The notes below the pieces were generated by a model. The model saw only the letters and a list, made by a program, of their open reading frames with translations. It was not told the DNA's origin and did no database searches. Made by a program: the position numbers and the translations under genes. 64,000 nt of DNA, from assembly GCF_000240165.1 (NCBI RefSeq), contig NC_017586.1, positions 248,001 to 312,000 on the forward strand. The letters run 5' to 3'. This DNA comes from Streptantibioticus cattleyicolor NRRL 8057 = DSM 46488. GTDB taxonomy: Bacteria > Actinomycetota > Actinomycetes > Streptomycetales > Streptomycetaceae. Below, one piece after another: positions 1 through 8,958 of the stretch (positions within the stretch are counted from its first letter, which is position 1; each line of letters starts with the position of its first letter).

Positions 1-321
1 CTCGGCGTAGGACTCGGCCAGTCCGACGGCCAGGTTGACCAGGGCGCCGCCGGAGGTCGAGCAGCACACGCCGAGCGTGCGGTGGACGCGGGCGTGGCCG
101 TCGGCCATGAAGGCGGCGCCGTCCTCGCGGCGGGCCAGCACCGAGGTGAGCCGGCCCCGGCCCAGGCGGTGGATCGCGTCGTGCAGGTGCTCGATGTTGG
201 CGCCGCTGACGCCGAAGACGTAGCGCAGACCCCAGTCGCGTAGCACCGTGACGGTCGCGTCGGCGACCGTGCGGGTGGCGGGGCCGGGCGGCGCCGCCTG
301 TGGTGTTGCTCCCCGTTTCAT
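1..321 (-). CDS. ThDP-dependent enzyme, N-terminal part (truncated by window edge)
   Basis: These are the first ~107 residues of a thiamine-diphosphate enzyme of the acetolactate synthase/pyruvate decarboxylase superfamily; the rest lies left of the window. The start of the pyrimidine-binding domain is visible: WGLRYVFGVSG, then ARREDGAAFMADGHAR, which carries the Glu that activates ThDP in this family, then STSGGALVNLAVGLAESYAE. The ATG at 321 has AAGGGG about 5 nt upstream. It is the last visible gene of the minus-strand operon that starts at 2672. ThDP enzymes beside KASIII-like enzymes suggest acyloin-type chemistry (inference); the missing C-terminal half would be needed to name a substrate. 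Confidence 0.8.
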   Translation of the reverse strand, partial: MKRGATPQAAPPGPATRTVADATVTVLRDWGLRYVFGVSGANIEHLHDAIHRLGRGRLTSVLARREDGAAFMADGHARVHRTLGVCCSTSGGALVNLAVGLAESYAE

Positions 322-404
322 CTTTCCCCTTGTCACTGCTCCCCCGTTGTCGCCGGCCGGGCCGGCCGTTCCCGTGCGCCGTCCCCGAGGTGGCGGCGTC
401 CCCG

Positions 405-1433
405 TCATCGGTCCGCCCGCCAGCGGACGGTCATCGCGCTCACGAGGTCACCGCCGTTGGCGAAGGTCCCGAACGCGAGGACGTCGCCGTCCTCGACCAG
501 GCCGCGGTCGAGTGCGTCCGCGACGGTCACGGGGATGGAGCCGGCGAAGAGGTTTCCGTACTTCGCCAGCGTGTCGTGTGTCCGTGCCTCGTCGATGCCG
601 CAGCGTTTGCGCCATTCGGTGAGGAAGTCCTCGTTGGGTTGGTGGGTGATCAGAAGTGAGACGTCGTCGGTGGTCAGGCCGGCCTCGGCGAGGCTGGCGG
701 CGACCGCCTGCGGCACCAGGGCCATGGAGTTCTCGCGGATGGCGGCCAGGCGTTCCTTCGTGAAGTTGACCGTGATCGGTCCGCAGCCGCGTTCCCAGTA
801 GTTGCGGAACACCCCGTCGACCGGTTCGGGTTCGAAGCGCAGCAGGCCGTAGTTCTCGCCGTGCGAACGCTCGTAGGCCGACAGGATGCTGGGGCGGCCG
901 GGTGCCACCAGGGTGGCGGTGGCGCCGTCGCCCAGCACCCGGGAGCGCTTGGAGCGCTGGAACTCCGGCAGCCGGGAGACGAAGTTGGTGACCGTCAGGA
1001 CGATGATGTTGCGGTGGACGCCGGATTCGACGAACGCCTTGGCGGTGCGCAGCCCGGTCAGCCACGAGCAGCAGCTGGTGTCGAGCTGGAGCACGGTGGC
1101 GTGGGAGGCGCCGATCGCCGACTGGACGGCGGGGCCGATCCCCGGCCAGAAGGTGTCGTTGAATACGCAGTTGTAGATGATGAGGTCGACCTCGTCGGCG
1201 GCGAGCCGGGTGCGCCGCAGGAGTTTGGCGCAGGCCGCCGCCCCCAGTTCGGCGGAGCTGTGGTCGGGCGAGGCGAAGCGGCGCTCGGCGACGCCACGGA
1301 AGAACTCGTGGTCGCCGAGGTCGTCGTGGGCGCCCCGTGGACCGGCGTTGGAGACGACGCGTTCGGGCAAGTAGCTGACCACGTCGATGAGTTGGGCGTG
1401 GCGCCCGGTGTGGTCGTCGGGTTCCGTCGCCAT
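405..1433 (-). CDS. KASIII/FabH-like ketosynthase or acyltransferase
   Basis: The 342-residue protein has the thiolase fold of beta-ketoacyl-ACP synthase III. The catalytic Cys lies in LDTSCCSWLTG (about residue 115), the His in LLITHQPNEDF and the Asn in KYGNLFAGSIP, so the Cys-His-Asn triad is complete. FabH homologues in specialised metabolism either condense acyl-CoAs or transfer acyl groups to O or N (CerJ type). The active-site surroundings differ from housekeeping FabH, where the Cys is usually in a small-residue A/G context, and there is no acpP or fabF next to it. It starts 4 nt after the SRPBCC gene stops, so translation is probably coupled. A pathway role is inferred; the fold is certain. 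Confidence 0.85.
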   Translation of the reverse strand: MATEPDDHTGRHAQLIDVVSYLPERVVSNAGPRGAHDDLGDHEFFRGVAERRFASPDHSSAELGAAACAKLLRRTRLAADEVDLIIYNCVFNDTFWPGIGPAVQSAIGASHATVLQLDTSCCSWLTGLRTAKAFVESGVHRNIIVLTVTNFVSRLPEFQRSKRSRVLGDGATATLVAPGRPSILSAYERSHGENYGLLRFEPEPVDGVFRNYWERGCGPITVNFTKERLAAIRENSMALVPQAVAASLAEAGLTTDDVSLLITHQPNEDFLTEWRKRCGIDEARTHDTLAKYGNLFAGSIPVTVADALDRGLVEDGDVLAFGTFANGGDLVSAMTVRWRADR

Positions 1434-1437
1434 GGTG

Positions 1438-2139
1438 TCAGCCGTTCGCCGGGGCGCCGCCGAAGCGGTGTTCCAGGATGCGTTTGAGGTTGGCGGTCTC
1501 GATGCGGTGGATGGCGTCGAAGTTGGGCCAGATGTCGCCGACCCAGTAGCGGTCGGTGCGGGCCCGGCCTTCGGCGATGTAGTCGGGGACGTCGGTGACG
1601 GACCGGTCGTAGTAGGGGTGCTTGCAGTTGGTCCACAGCACGACGGTGCCGGGGCGGCGCAGCGTCCGGGTGGCGTCGATGAACGTGAAGTAGTAGCGCA
1701 TCCACAGTTCCTTGCCCTGGTCCCAGGCGCACGGGTAGAACACCAGCCCGTACTCGGGGCCCTTCATCACGTCGGCGCGGATGAAGATCTCGGTGTCGGG
1801 CTGGATGGCCTCGGTGCCCCGGTACAGGCCGCCGCCGACGTGGCGGAGGTCCCGGACGCTGAAGGTCCACTCCTCCATGGAGTGGACGTTGGCCGCGTAG
1901 TCGAAGACGACGTCGTACGGCACGTCGATGTACTCCCCCAGCGAGCAGTACTGGCCGAAGACCTCCTGGTGCGAGTAGGTCTCCTTGGTGCCTTCCGTCA
2001 TCAGGCGGTAGCACTCCTGCTGGCTGACCGTCTCGCTGCGCACCAGACCGGGGATGCCCGCCAGGTCGGAGCCGTCCAGCAGGTAGTTCTTCAGGTCGCC
2101 CGAGTCGTCCGCCCGGCGCGGGGTGGTGTTCGCGGTCAC
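1438..2139 (-). CDS. SRPBCC/START-like protein
   Basis: This 233-residue cytoplasmic protein has the look of the SRPBCC helix-grip fold, with an amphipathic start, VPYDVVFDYAANVHSMEEWTFSVRDL, and long strands through the middle ending in a C-terminal helix. The family includes polyketide aromatases/cyclases and lipid-binding proteins. The GTG start at 2139 has AAGGAGGT 7 nt upstream and overlaps the stop of the SnoaL-like gene by 4 nt (GTGA). Placement between a SnoaL-like protein and a KASIII enzyme suggests handling of a hydrophobic acyl or polyketide intermediate; this is inference. I cannot name a characterised orthologue. Confidence 0.6.
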   Translation of the reverse strand: MTANTTPRRADDSGDLKNYLLDGSDLAGIPGLVRSETVSQQECYRLMTEGTKETYSHQEVFGQYCSLGEYIDVPYDVVFDYAANVHSMEEWTFSVRDLRHVGGGLYRGTEAIQPDTEIFIRADVMKGPEYGLVFYPCAWDQGKELWMRYYFTFIDATRTLRRPGTVVLWTNCKHPYYDRSVTDVPDYIAEGRARTDRYWVGDIWPNFDAIHRIETANLKRILEHRFGGAPANG

Positions 2140-2672
2140 GCTCCGACCTCCTTGCGGAACTGGTCGATGTCCTCCCAGTGTTCGGTGGTGGAGATGAGGC
2201 CGTGGGTGATGGTGTGGGTCTCCTCGCCGCGGAAGCAGACGTACTTGTACGTCGCCGGGACGCCGGCGAACTCCGCGGAGTGGGTGCCGCAGTGCAGCAG
2301 CGAGACGTGGACGCGGTCGCCGCCGCGGCTGACGGCGGTGATGTTCTCGGTGAGGTCGGGGAAGACACTCCGGATCTCCCCGACGAGCTGTTCGGCACCG
2401 GCCACCCCGGTGCCCAGGCCCGGATGGGACGGGACGTCGGTCCAGTCCTGGTCGACCGCATCCGCCATCAAGCCGGCGTCCCCCGTGCTCAGGGCCGTGT
2501 AGAAGTAACCCACCGCGCTCCAGCCGTTGCCGGCGGCGTCCTGTGCCGCCATGGCCGGGTCACCGCCGGTGGCCGGCGCCGCCGTCGCCGCCACGGCGCC
2601 CGCGAACAGCAGCGTCGCGGCAGCCGCGGGCGCCACCAGCGCGCGTGGCGCCCATGATGATGTCCAGGTCAT
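2136..2672 (-). CDS. Secreted SnoaL-like (NTF2-fold) protein
   Basis: The 178-residue protein begins with MTWTSSW, a hydrophobic Ala-rich signal segment (about residues 10-32) and a probable cleavage after ATAAPA. The body (about 50-178) resembles SnoaL-like ester cyclases: VGYFYTALSTGDAGLMADAV, then DVPSHPGLGTGVAG and LISTTEHWEDIDQF. A longer frame starts at 2702, but the ATG at 2672 has GGGGGAGG 6-8 nt upstream and is preferred. SnoaL relatives are usually cytoplasmic, so an exported copy at the head of this operon is unusual; it may act on a product outside the membrane (inference). Confidence 0.65.
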   Translation of the reverse strand: MTWTSSWAPRALVAPAAAATLLFAGAVAATAAPATGGDPAMAAQDAAGNGWSAVGYFYTALSTGDAGLMADAVDQDWTDVPSHPGLGTGVAGAEQLVGEIRSVFPDLTENITAVSRGGDRVHVSLLHCGTHSAEFAGVPATYKYVCFRGEETHTITHGLISTTEHWEDIDQFRKEVGA

Positions 2673-2801
2673 CGAGAACCTCCCCCTGGGTTCGATGAAC
2701 AACTGATCACCATCTTCATCGAGCGGCCCGGGAGCCGTCGATGAGGATCCGGCCGGGATGACTTAGCAATCGTCCGGACGCGCGAAACGGTGACGGCCCG
2801 T

Positions 2802-3956
2802 TCACCCGAACAGCGAGGCGCCGAGCGGATGGTGATCGTCGAAGCCCGGGAGGATCAGGAAGGTCGCGCCGGCGGTCGTGGTGGTGAGGTCGAGGAGGGC
2901 GTCGGAGGTTTCCATCCGGGTGAGGGTGCTGGTGAACGTCCGGATGTCGTTCTGGAAGCTGATGAAGAGCAGGGCGGGGGCGGGGTCGGCGGTGCTGTAG
3001 GAGCGGCGGAGCATGAGGCCGACGCCCACGGCGTTGGCGTTGGCCCGGCGGACGTGGGCGTCGGCCGGGATGAGGTAGCGCCCGTCGGGTGTCTTGGCGC
3101 CGAGGACGGGGTCGGAGGTGATGGAGCCGCCGGACAGCGGGGTGCCGGTGGTCCGGCGGCGGCCGACGGCCGACTCCTGGGCGGAGACGGGCAGTTGGGC
3201 GAACCGGGACAGGTCGAGTTCCATGCGCCGCAGGACGGCGATCGTGCCCCCGGCGACGGGGGCCGGGCCGGGCAGCCACAGATGCCGTCGTTGCCGCTCG
3301 GCCGTGTGCGGGCCCACGATGCCGTCGATGAAGCCGAGTACGTTGCGTGGTGCGGTGAGGTCGTGGTCCACGGGAACGTCGGGGCCGCGGTGTCCGGACT
3401 GCCGCCAGCGTTCGTGGACGCGGTCACCGGCCTGGTCCAGGAGTGCGGCGGCGGCCACGGGGACGACCAGGGCGTCACCGGCGCAGATCTGGATCAGCAG
3501 GTCACCGCCGCGTGCCTGCGGGTCCATGCGCTCCCGGGAGAAGCCGGGCAGCTCCGTCGCGCCGGGCAAGGCGGGACCGGCCGCGCGTACCAGCCGGGGG
3601 CCCACCCCGATCGTCACCGTGAGGTCGCCGGGCGCCAGGCCCAGCAGTCGTGCGTCGGTCCCCGCGGTGAGGGCGCGGACGGTCCGGCCCAGGTCGGCCA
3701 GCAACGGCCCCGGCGCCACGGCGGGGCCCACGTCGGCGACGACGACCAGCAGGTTGCGCTGGGCCGGCCGCGGAGTCGTGATGCCGGCCTGGTGGCGGCC
3801 GGTGGCCGGCACCGGGGCGGCCGACGCCGGGGCGTCGGAGGGCGGGCCCGGCCGGGCGGGACGTGCTTCGCATCCGGCGGCCAGGCCGACGGCGGCCATG
3901 GCTCCGGCGGCATCCAGGAACGCCCGGCGTGACGGATGGTGATCGGCTCGGCGCAT
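2802..3956 (-). CDS. Tat-exported DyP-type haem peroxidase
   Basis: The 384-residue protein opens with a twin-arginine signal, SRRAFLDAAGAMAAVGLAAGC. Mature-domain motifs of DyP peroxidases follow: NVLGFIDG with the distal Asp (GxxDG), PADAHVRRANA with the proximal haem His, and MLRRS with the distal Arg. The family reduces H2O2 while oxidising dyes or phenols, and A-type members also act in iron uptake (EfeB). No efeO or efeU is adjacent. The long upstream extension of the frame to 4484 is antisense to the next gene and is rejected; MRRADHHPS at 3956 places the RR motif near the N-terminus as expected. A Cys after the signal (AAGCEAR) makes lipidation possible. Confidence 0.88.
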   Translation of the reverse strand: MRRADHHPSRRAFLDAAGAMAAVGLAAGCEARPARPGPPSDAPASAAPVPATGRHQAGITTPRPAQRNLLVVVADVGPAVAPGPLLADLGRTVRALTAGTDARLLGLAPGDLTVTIGVGPRLVRAAGPALPGATELPGFSRERMDPQARGGDLLIQICAGDALVVPVAAAALLDQAGDRVHERWRQSGHRGPDVPVDHDLTAPRNVLGFIDGIVGPHTAERQRRHLWLPGPAPVAGGTIAVLRRMELDLSRFAQLPVSAQESAVGRRRTTGTPLSGGSITSDPVLGAKTPDGRYLIPADAHVRRANANAVGVGLMLRRSYSTADPAPALLFISFQNDIRTFTSTLTRMETSDALLDLTTTTAGATFLILPGFDDHHPLGASLFG

Positions 3957-4059
3957 GGTGTGGAGGGTGCCACATCCGGCCCGCCGCGGGCGACCCCCGC
4001 CGTCGCGCCAACTTCCTTGAAGGCGCGTGGAGTTCGGCGTCGTCTGGGAGACTGGGATC

Positions 4060-5400
4060 ATGCCTCGTTCGGGTCTTCGCGCGCTGGTCGCGGTGTTGGG
4101 TGTGCTGGCCCTGGTGGCTGGCTGCGGTTCCGGCGACGGCGGATCGGGGAAGGGGCGGCGTCCGGCCGGGGCCGACGTGACGATCCGGGTGCCGGCCGAC
4201 GCCCCGACGATCTCCGCCGCGGTCTCCCTCGCGCACCCCGGTGACCTGGTGCTGGTCGCGCCGGGTGTGTACCACGAGTCGGTGCGGATCGGCACGGCCG
4301 ATGTCACCCTGCGCGGCGAGTCCCGGGACAAGGTGGTCATCGACGGGCGGCTGCGGCAGCCGAACGGCGTCGTCGTCGCGGCCCCCCGGGTGGCCGTGGA
4401 GAACCTGACCGTGGAGAACAACACGCAGAACGGCGTACTCGTCACCGGTTCCGCCGCGGCGGTCGCCGGATCGCCCGGCCGCACCGGCGGTTACGACACC
4501 GGTGACGAGCCCGTCACCTTCCTGAAGTCGTTCCTGGTCTCCTACGTGACCGCGACCCGCAACGGGCTGTACGGCATCTACGCGTTCTCCGCGCAGAACG
4601 GTGTCATCGAGCACTCCTACGCCTCCGGCGGGGCCGACTCCGGGATCTACGTCGGGCAGTGCAGGCCGTGCCGGATCGTCGTGCGGGACAACGTCGCCGA
4701 ACTCAACGCGGTCGGCTACGAAGGCACCAACGCCGGTGGCGAGATGTATGTCGTCGGCAACCGTCTCGTCGGCAACCGCGTCGGGCTCACCACCGACTCC
4801 GACCACCAGGAGAAGCTCGGCCCGCAGCGCGGCGCGGTCGTCGCCGGCAACCTGATCGCGGCCAACCAGCAGGCGGCCACGCCCGAACAGGCCGACGGCG
4901 GCTGGGGCATCGGCGTCGGGATCGACGGCGGCAGCGACAACGAGTTCACCCGCAACCGGATCACCGGCAACGTCACCGCCGGGCTGGTGCTGACCGCCAC
5001 CGCCGACATGCCGCCGGACACCAACCGGATCACGGAGAACACCTTCGCGTCCAACGGCGTCGACGTCGGCTGGACGTTCCCCACCGCCACCCGCGGCCGG
5101 GGCAACTGCCTGCGCGGGAACGAGCTGCGGACGACGGCGCCCGAGCGCCTCGCCGACGTGGCGTCCTGCCCGGCCTCGTCCGCGTCACCCTCGCCGTCCG
5201 GCACCTGGGCGAAGCCGGCGGCGCCCGGCGGTATCCCGTTCACGGACGTGGCCGCGCCCGGCGCGCAGCCGCAGTTCCCGCACGCCACGACCGCCGGTGC
5301 CACCACCGTCCCGGCCGTGCCCGCGCTGCCGGACACCACGGGCGTCACGGTGCCGCCGGTGTCGCTGCTCGCCGACGGCGCGCGGGTGCCGGTCCGTTGA
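4060..5400 (+). CDS. Right-handed beta-helix lipoprotein (NosD-like)
   Basis: This 446-residue protein starts at ATG 4060 (MPRSGLRAL) and has a lipoprotein signal with lipobox LVAGC at about residue 24. The body starts with PADAPTISAAVSLAHPGDLVLVAPGVY, the usual opening of parallel beta-helix proteins, and continues in repeating coils with Asn and Gly ladders (AVENLTVENNTQNGVLV, NGLYGIYAFSAQNGVIEHSYASGG, GNLIAANQQ, NRITGNVTAGLVL). The C-terminal ~70 residues are Pro/Ala-rich and probably unstructured. Relatives include NosD-type periplasmic proteins and pectate-lyase-like carbohydrate enzymes; no catalytic set can be pinned down here. It is divergent from the DyP gene. Confidence 0.8.
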   Translation: MPRSGLRALVAVLGVLALVAGCGSGDGGSGKGRRPAGADVTIRVPADAPTISAAVSLAHPGDLVLVAPGVYHESVRIGTADVTLRGESRDKVVIDGRLRQPNGVVVAAPRVAVENLTVENNTQNGVLVTGSAAAVAGSPGRTGGYDTGDEPVTFLKSFLVSYVTATRNGLYGIYAFSAQNGVIEHSYASGGADSGIYVGQCRPCRIVVRDNVAELNAVGYEGTNAGGEMYVVGNRLVGNRVGLTTDSDHQEKLGPQRGAVVAGNLIAANQQAATPEQADGGWGIGVGIDGGSDNEFTRNRITGNVTAGLVLTATADMPPDTNRITENTFASNGVDVGWTFPTATRGRGNCLRGNELRTTAPERLADVASCPASSASPSPSGTWAKPAAPGGIPFTDVAAPGAQPQFPHATTAGATTVPAVPALPDTTGVTVPPVSLLADGARVPVR

Positions 5401-5407
5401 GCGGCGG

Positions 5408-6187
5408 CTACCGGGTCGGGGTGGTTCCGGGGACCGGGCGCACCGGGACGTACCGGTGGGTGTCGAAGTCGATGACCACCGGTTGCGGCTCGGAGGCGAC
5501 GGTGGCCTGGACCCGGTACATGGTGCCGTCCGCGCCGATCCAGTAGCGCACGGTGCCGGAGGTACCGGCCTTGGTACGGGCGTCGGGCCCGGTCATGACG
5601 TCCGCCTGGTGGCCGCGTACCTCGGCCCGCCCGGTCCAGGCGGCGCCGTTCTGCGGCAGGAGTTCGGCGTTGTCGGGGCGGTCGCTGCCGAGTCCGAGCG
5701 CGATCGCCAGCGAGCTGTCCAGGGAGCTGCCGGCGGTCCGCAGCGGACGGCCGTACCAGCCGGAGGCGGGCGGTGCCGCCGGTGCGGTGGCGGGGGCGTC
5801 CGGCATGGGGCGGACCAGCACGGTGGTGGAGGTCCACTCGATCAGTCCGTCGCTGGACGTGTCGCGTCCGGTGCCGTGCACCACGCCGTAGCCGCGTTTG
5901 CCGCGGTAGTCGATGGAGCCGCTGATCACCAGCGTGCCGGCGGTCCCCGGCACGCTGATCGTCATCGCCCGTCCTCCCGCCTGGTAGTTGCGGAACCGTG
6001 TGATCGCCAGCCGGTCGGCCTCGTCCGGGGTCAGCGCGCGCCGACCCGCGTGGCCGTCACCGTTGCCGAGGATGACGACGGCGGCCACCGCGGCAGCCGC
6101 GACACCGACGGCGGCTGCCGCCCAGCGTGGTCGCGGCCACCGGCGCCGTTCCGTCGTGCCCCGTGGAAGACCTCCGCGTAATCTCAT
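5408..6187 (-). CDS. Membrane-anchored protein of unknown function
   Basis: I do not recognise a family. The 259-residue protein has a basic N-terminus, one transmembrane segment (about residues 22-45, WAAAAVGVAAAAVAAVVILG) and an extracytoplasmic domain of about 210 residues. The domain has alternating strands (TISVPGTAGTLVISGSIDYRGKRGYGVVHG; VRYWIGADGTMYRVQATV), which resembles LppX/LprG-like lipid-binding folds, but this is only a shape match. The ATG at 6187 is used; a GTG three codons upstream is possible and no clear RBS decides. It converges with the beta-helix gene, with 7 nt between stops. Confidence 0.6.
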   Translation of the reverse strand: MRLRGGLPRGTTERRRWPRPRWAAAAVGVAAAAVAAVVILGNGDGHAGRRALTPDEADRLAITRFRNYQAGGRAMTISVPGTAGTLVISGSIDYRGKRGYGVVHGTGRDTSSDGLIEWTSTTVLVRPMPDAPATAPAAPPASGWYGRPLRTAGSSLDSSLAIALGLGSDRPDNAELLPQNGAAWTGRAEVRGHQADVMTGPDARTKAGTSGTVRYWIGADGTMYRVQATVASEPQPVVIDFDTHRYVPVRPVPGTTPTR

Positions 6188-6268
6188 CGTCCGCACGCGG
6201 CGCGATGCTAACAGGTCGGCGGCTCACCGCAGTTGGGAACGGAGGCGTTGTCGCGACATGACGGGACG

Positions 6269-7836
6269 TCACCTCAACGGCACGTCGAGTTCCGACGGCG
6301 AGCCGGGCCGGGAGGTGAAGGTCACCGTGCTGCCGAGGGGTGAGGCGCTGGCGTAGAGGGGGTCCTGGGTGTCGATGACGACGGCCAGCCGGTGGCCGGC
6401 GGGGAGGTCGTAGGCCGTGGCGTACAGGGCGAGGTCGAGGGGGAAGGGGTGGCCCGGGGGACGGTGGGACCAGGTTCGGGGGGCGTGGGTGACGAGGGCG
6501 CCGAGGCCGAGGGGGTTGACGTCGTAGAGGTAGGCGATCGCCGTGCCGTCCGGGGCGGAGGAGGTGACCGTGGTGTGCAGGCGGGGTATGCCGCGGATGT
6601 GCTGGGTGGTGGCGTAGACGGGTGACTGCCACACCGCGGCGGCGGTGGCCGGCAGCAGGGGGATCTCGGCGAGCGGTGGTACGCCGGTGACCTGGTCGAG
6701 CAGGCCGGAGACCTCGATGGTGCCGGCGTCGGCTCCGGAGTCGAGGCCGCCGGTGACGGTCCGCGGTTCGGCCAGCGGGAGGCGCCGGGTGCGCGTGCTG
6801 ATGTCACGCCAGTGCGCGTACTGCTCCTGGCGGCCGGAACGCAGCACGGTGAGCCGGACCGGGAGGCCGGTGTCGTCGGGGGCGCCCTTGAGGTGGTGGT
6901 CGAACCATCCCAGCGCGGTGGACCAGGCGGGGCCGGGCAGGCCGAACAGGCTCCCCGCCTCCTGGGTGGCGTGGTCGCCGGGGCGCATCACGAGGCGTTT
7001 GGGGACGGTCAGCCGCTGGTAGAAGGCGGTGATCTGGCTGGAGTTGAAGATGCTGTCGCCCCAGGCGTTCTGCAGCAGGACGGCGGTGCCGTGGGCGTTG
7101 ATGCGGTCCGCGTAGGTCGACGGCGACCTGGTGCGGGCCCAGGCGCGCAGGCCCGGTATGTCGCGGTCGGCGAAGAGGTCGGAGACGGCGTTCCGCAGCG
7201 GCGGGCCGGGGCGGCCGGCGGGGAGCCGGATCGCGGTGAGGCCGGCCGCCGCCTGGAGGTGGCGGGTGTCGGCGCCGTCGAGCGAGTCGGTGAGGTCGCC
7301 CCAGCCGCTCATCGCGGCGACCGCCTTGAGCCGTGGTTCGAACGCGGCGCCCATCAGCGTGAGACCGGCGCCGAGGGAGAGCCCCATCATGCCGAGCCGC
7401 CCAGGGTCGGCCGGGGTGTGGGCGAGGGTCCAGTCGGTGACCGTGGAGATGTCGGCCACGTCCTTGGCTCCGGCGACGTCGACCTCGCCGCCGGAGAGCC
7501 AGAAGCCGCGCACCGTGTAGGTGACGGCGACGTAGCCCTCGGCGGCGAGGCGGCGGCCCTCCATGACGTATTCCAGGTCCGGCTGGCCCCAGGCGGCGGG
7601 CTGGACGACCGCCGGATAGCGGCCCCGTGCGTCCGCCCCGGGGGTACCGGGGCGGGGGTGAACACGTCGGCCTTGAGGACGATTCCGTCCTTCGCCGTGA
7701 TGTCGGCCGTACGGAAGACGGGAGCGGCGGCCCGCGCGGCGGGTGCGGTGACGGTGACGGTCGCCGCGGCCAGGGCCAGCGCGGCGGCGCCCGCCGTACG
7801 GCGGGGCAGGCTCGCGCGGCGTGGGGTTCGGGTCAT
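6269..7836 (-). pseudogene. S15-type X-Pro dipeptidyl-peptidase-like hydrolase, frameshifted
   Basis: An exported CocE/X-Pro dipeptidyl-peptidase family alpha/beta hydrolase, about 520 residues if intact. The N-terminus (MTRTPRRASLPRRTAG, signal peptide to ARAAAPVFRTADITAKDGI) is in one frame from 7836. From about 7638 the family continues in the -1 frame (GRYPAVVQPAAWGQPDLEY). The nucleophile sits in GLSLGAG, with candidate Asp in NAWGDSIFN and His in RPGDHATQE, followed by the C-terminal jelly-roll (about 330-520). Adding one G to the run at 7636-7639 restores a single frame reading PPGADARGRYPAVV. This is either a real recent inactivation or a base-call error in a homopolymer. Confidence 0.8.
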
Positions 7837-7938
7837 GACCGGCAGCGTAGGAGGGGCGGCGTCCGGCGCGGCAGGTGATCACCAGCCAAAGTTACCGACG
7901 GGTAGAAACCGGCCAGGCGCCGCCGCACGTACCGGTCC

Positions 7939-8643
7939 TCACGGCTCGGCGGGCAGTTGCTCCGGTACCGGGCGGATGACGGCGTACCCCTGGCGCGGCG
8001 AAGCGGCCAGCGCGCACCGGCCGGAGAAGACGACATCGGCCAGCGGAATCCGGCGGTGGTAGAAGCACAGGGAGGAGCCCACCTCGAAGATGTCGGCCGA
8101 GGCGACGAAGAACGGCAGTTCCTCGACGAGGTAGCGGACGCCCTGGTCGATCTGGGCCGGCCCGGGTTCCTGGTCGGGGCGCCGGGCGAGCAGCGCCTCC
8201 CGGCTCATGGCGCGGCAGGTGCGTCGCAGACCGGCGTCCACCCGCAACGCCGCCTCGCACTGCGCGAGAACACGCTGGTAGACGGGGTGACCGGCGAGGT
8301 CGGACATCATGTGGTGTCCGTCGGCGGGGCGCCGACCGCCCGCATCGTGCCAGGCCCGCAGCACCCGGTTACGCAACACGTTGGTCTCGCCGCGCACTTT
8401 CACCGAGGCCCGCTGCGGGGTGTATCCCAGGGCTTCGTAGGTGTGCGTCAGCGCGGTGTCGGGGATCACCACGTCGATGCGGCGGAACCCCTCGGTCAGC
8501 CAGACCAGCAGCTCGGTCAGCAGCGACGTCCGGAAATAGCTGTTACCGGGGCTCACCCCGAGGACGACGTGGTCCCTGTTGTGAACCACCACGCGGCAGG
8601 TTTCCGTCAACGGTTCCACGGAGAAGGACGTTCGATGCAGCAC
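7939..8643 (-). CDS. tRNA-dependent cyclodipeptide synthase (NYH type)
   Basis: The 234-residue protein matches AlbC-family cyclodipeptide synthases, which make diketopiperazines from two aminoacyl-tRNAs. The signature GVSPGNSYF holds the acyl-accepting Ser31 and Asn34; YLVEELPFF supplies Tyr171 and Glu175; SSLCFYHRRIPL supplies Tyr195 and His196. These equal AlbC Ser37, Asn40, Tyr178, Glu182, Tyr202 and His203 with a constant offset of 6-7, so it is the NYH subfamily. The GTG at 8643 fits the AlbC N-terminus; an ATG at 8706 would add 21 residues. No cyclodipeptide oxidase, P450 or methyltransferase lies beside it; neighbours are the broken S15 hydrolase and a ctaD fragment. Which dipeptide it makes cannot be read from sequence. 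Confidence 0.92.
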   Translation of the reverse strand: MLHRTSFSVEPLTETCRVVVHNRDHVVLGVSPGNSYFRTSLLTELLVWLTEGFRRIDVVIPDTALTHTYEALGYTPQRASVKVRGETNVLRNRVLRAWHDAGGRRPADGHHMMSDLAGHPVYQRVLAQCEAALRVDAGLRRTCRAMSREALLARRPDQEPGPAQIDQGVRYLVEELPFFVASADIFEVGSSLCFYHRRIPLADVVFSGRCALAASPRQGYAVIRPVPEQLPAEP

Positions 8644-8802
8644 GCCTGGACCTACCTCTCCTCGTGCCCGCCCGCCGAACACGGCGGGCTGCCAAGGTGA
8701 TGGCATGCGGATACCTCGAGGCGTTATGTCCCTCTCAGCGTATCCGGTGGTCGCCCGCCACGCCGACACGAACGCGACGCCGGGCATCCGCGCGGGGTGT
8801 CG

Positions 8803-8845
8803 AACGGGGCCGTTCGGCCCGCGGCGGACGCCGAACGGCCCTGGC
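8803..8845. repeat. Inverted repeat upstream of the cyclodipeptide synthase
   Basis: GGGCCGTTCGGC and GCCGAACGGCCC form two arms of about 12 nt separated by about 11 nt, some 160 nt upstream of the CDPS start. It could be an operator or a transcript hairpin; nothing in the sequence decides. The surrounding 8650-8950 shows no supportable gene. Confidence 0.4.
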
Positions 8846-8958
8846 CGCCACGCCGGGCGCGTCCCGGTGTGGACAAGGCAGCGATACGGCGGGTGGACGG
8901 TGGTGAGCGGCGTCCCGCCGCGGGTGAGGGGGCGCGGCGGGCGGGCCGGGGTTCCTGG

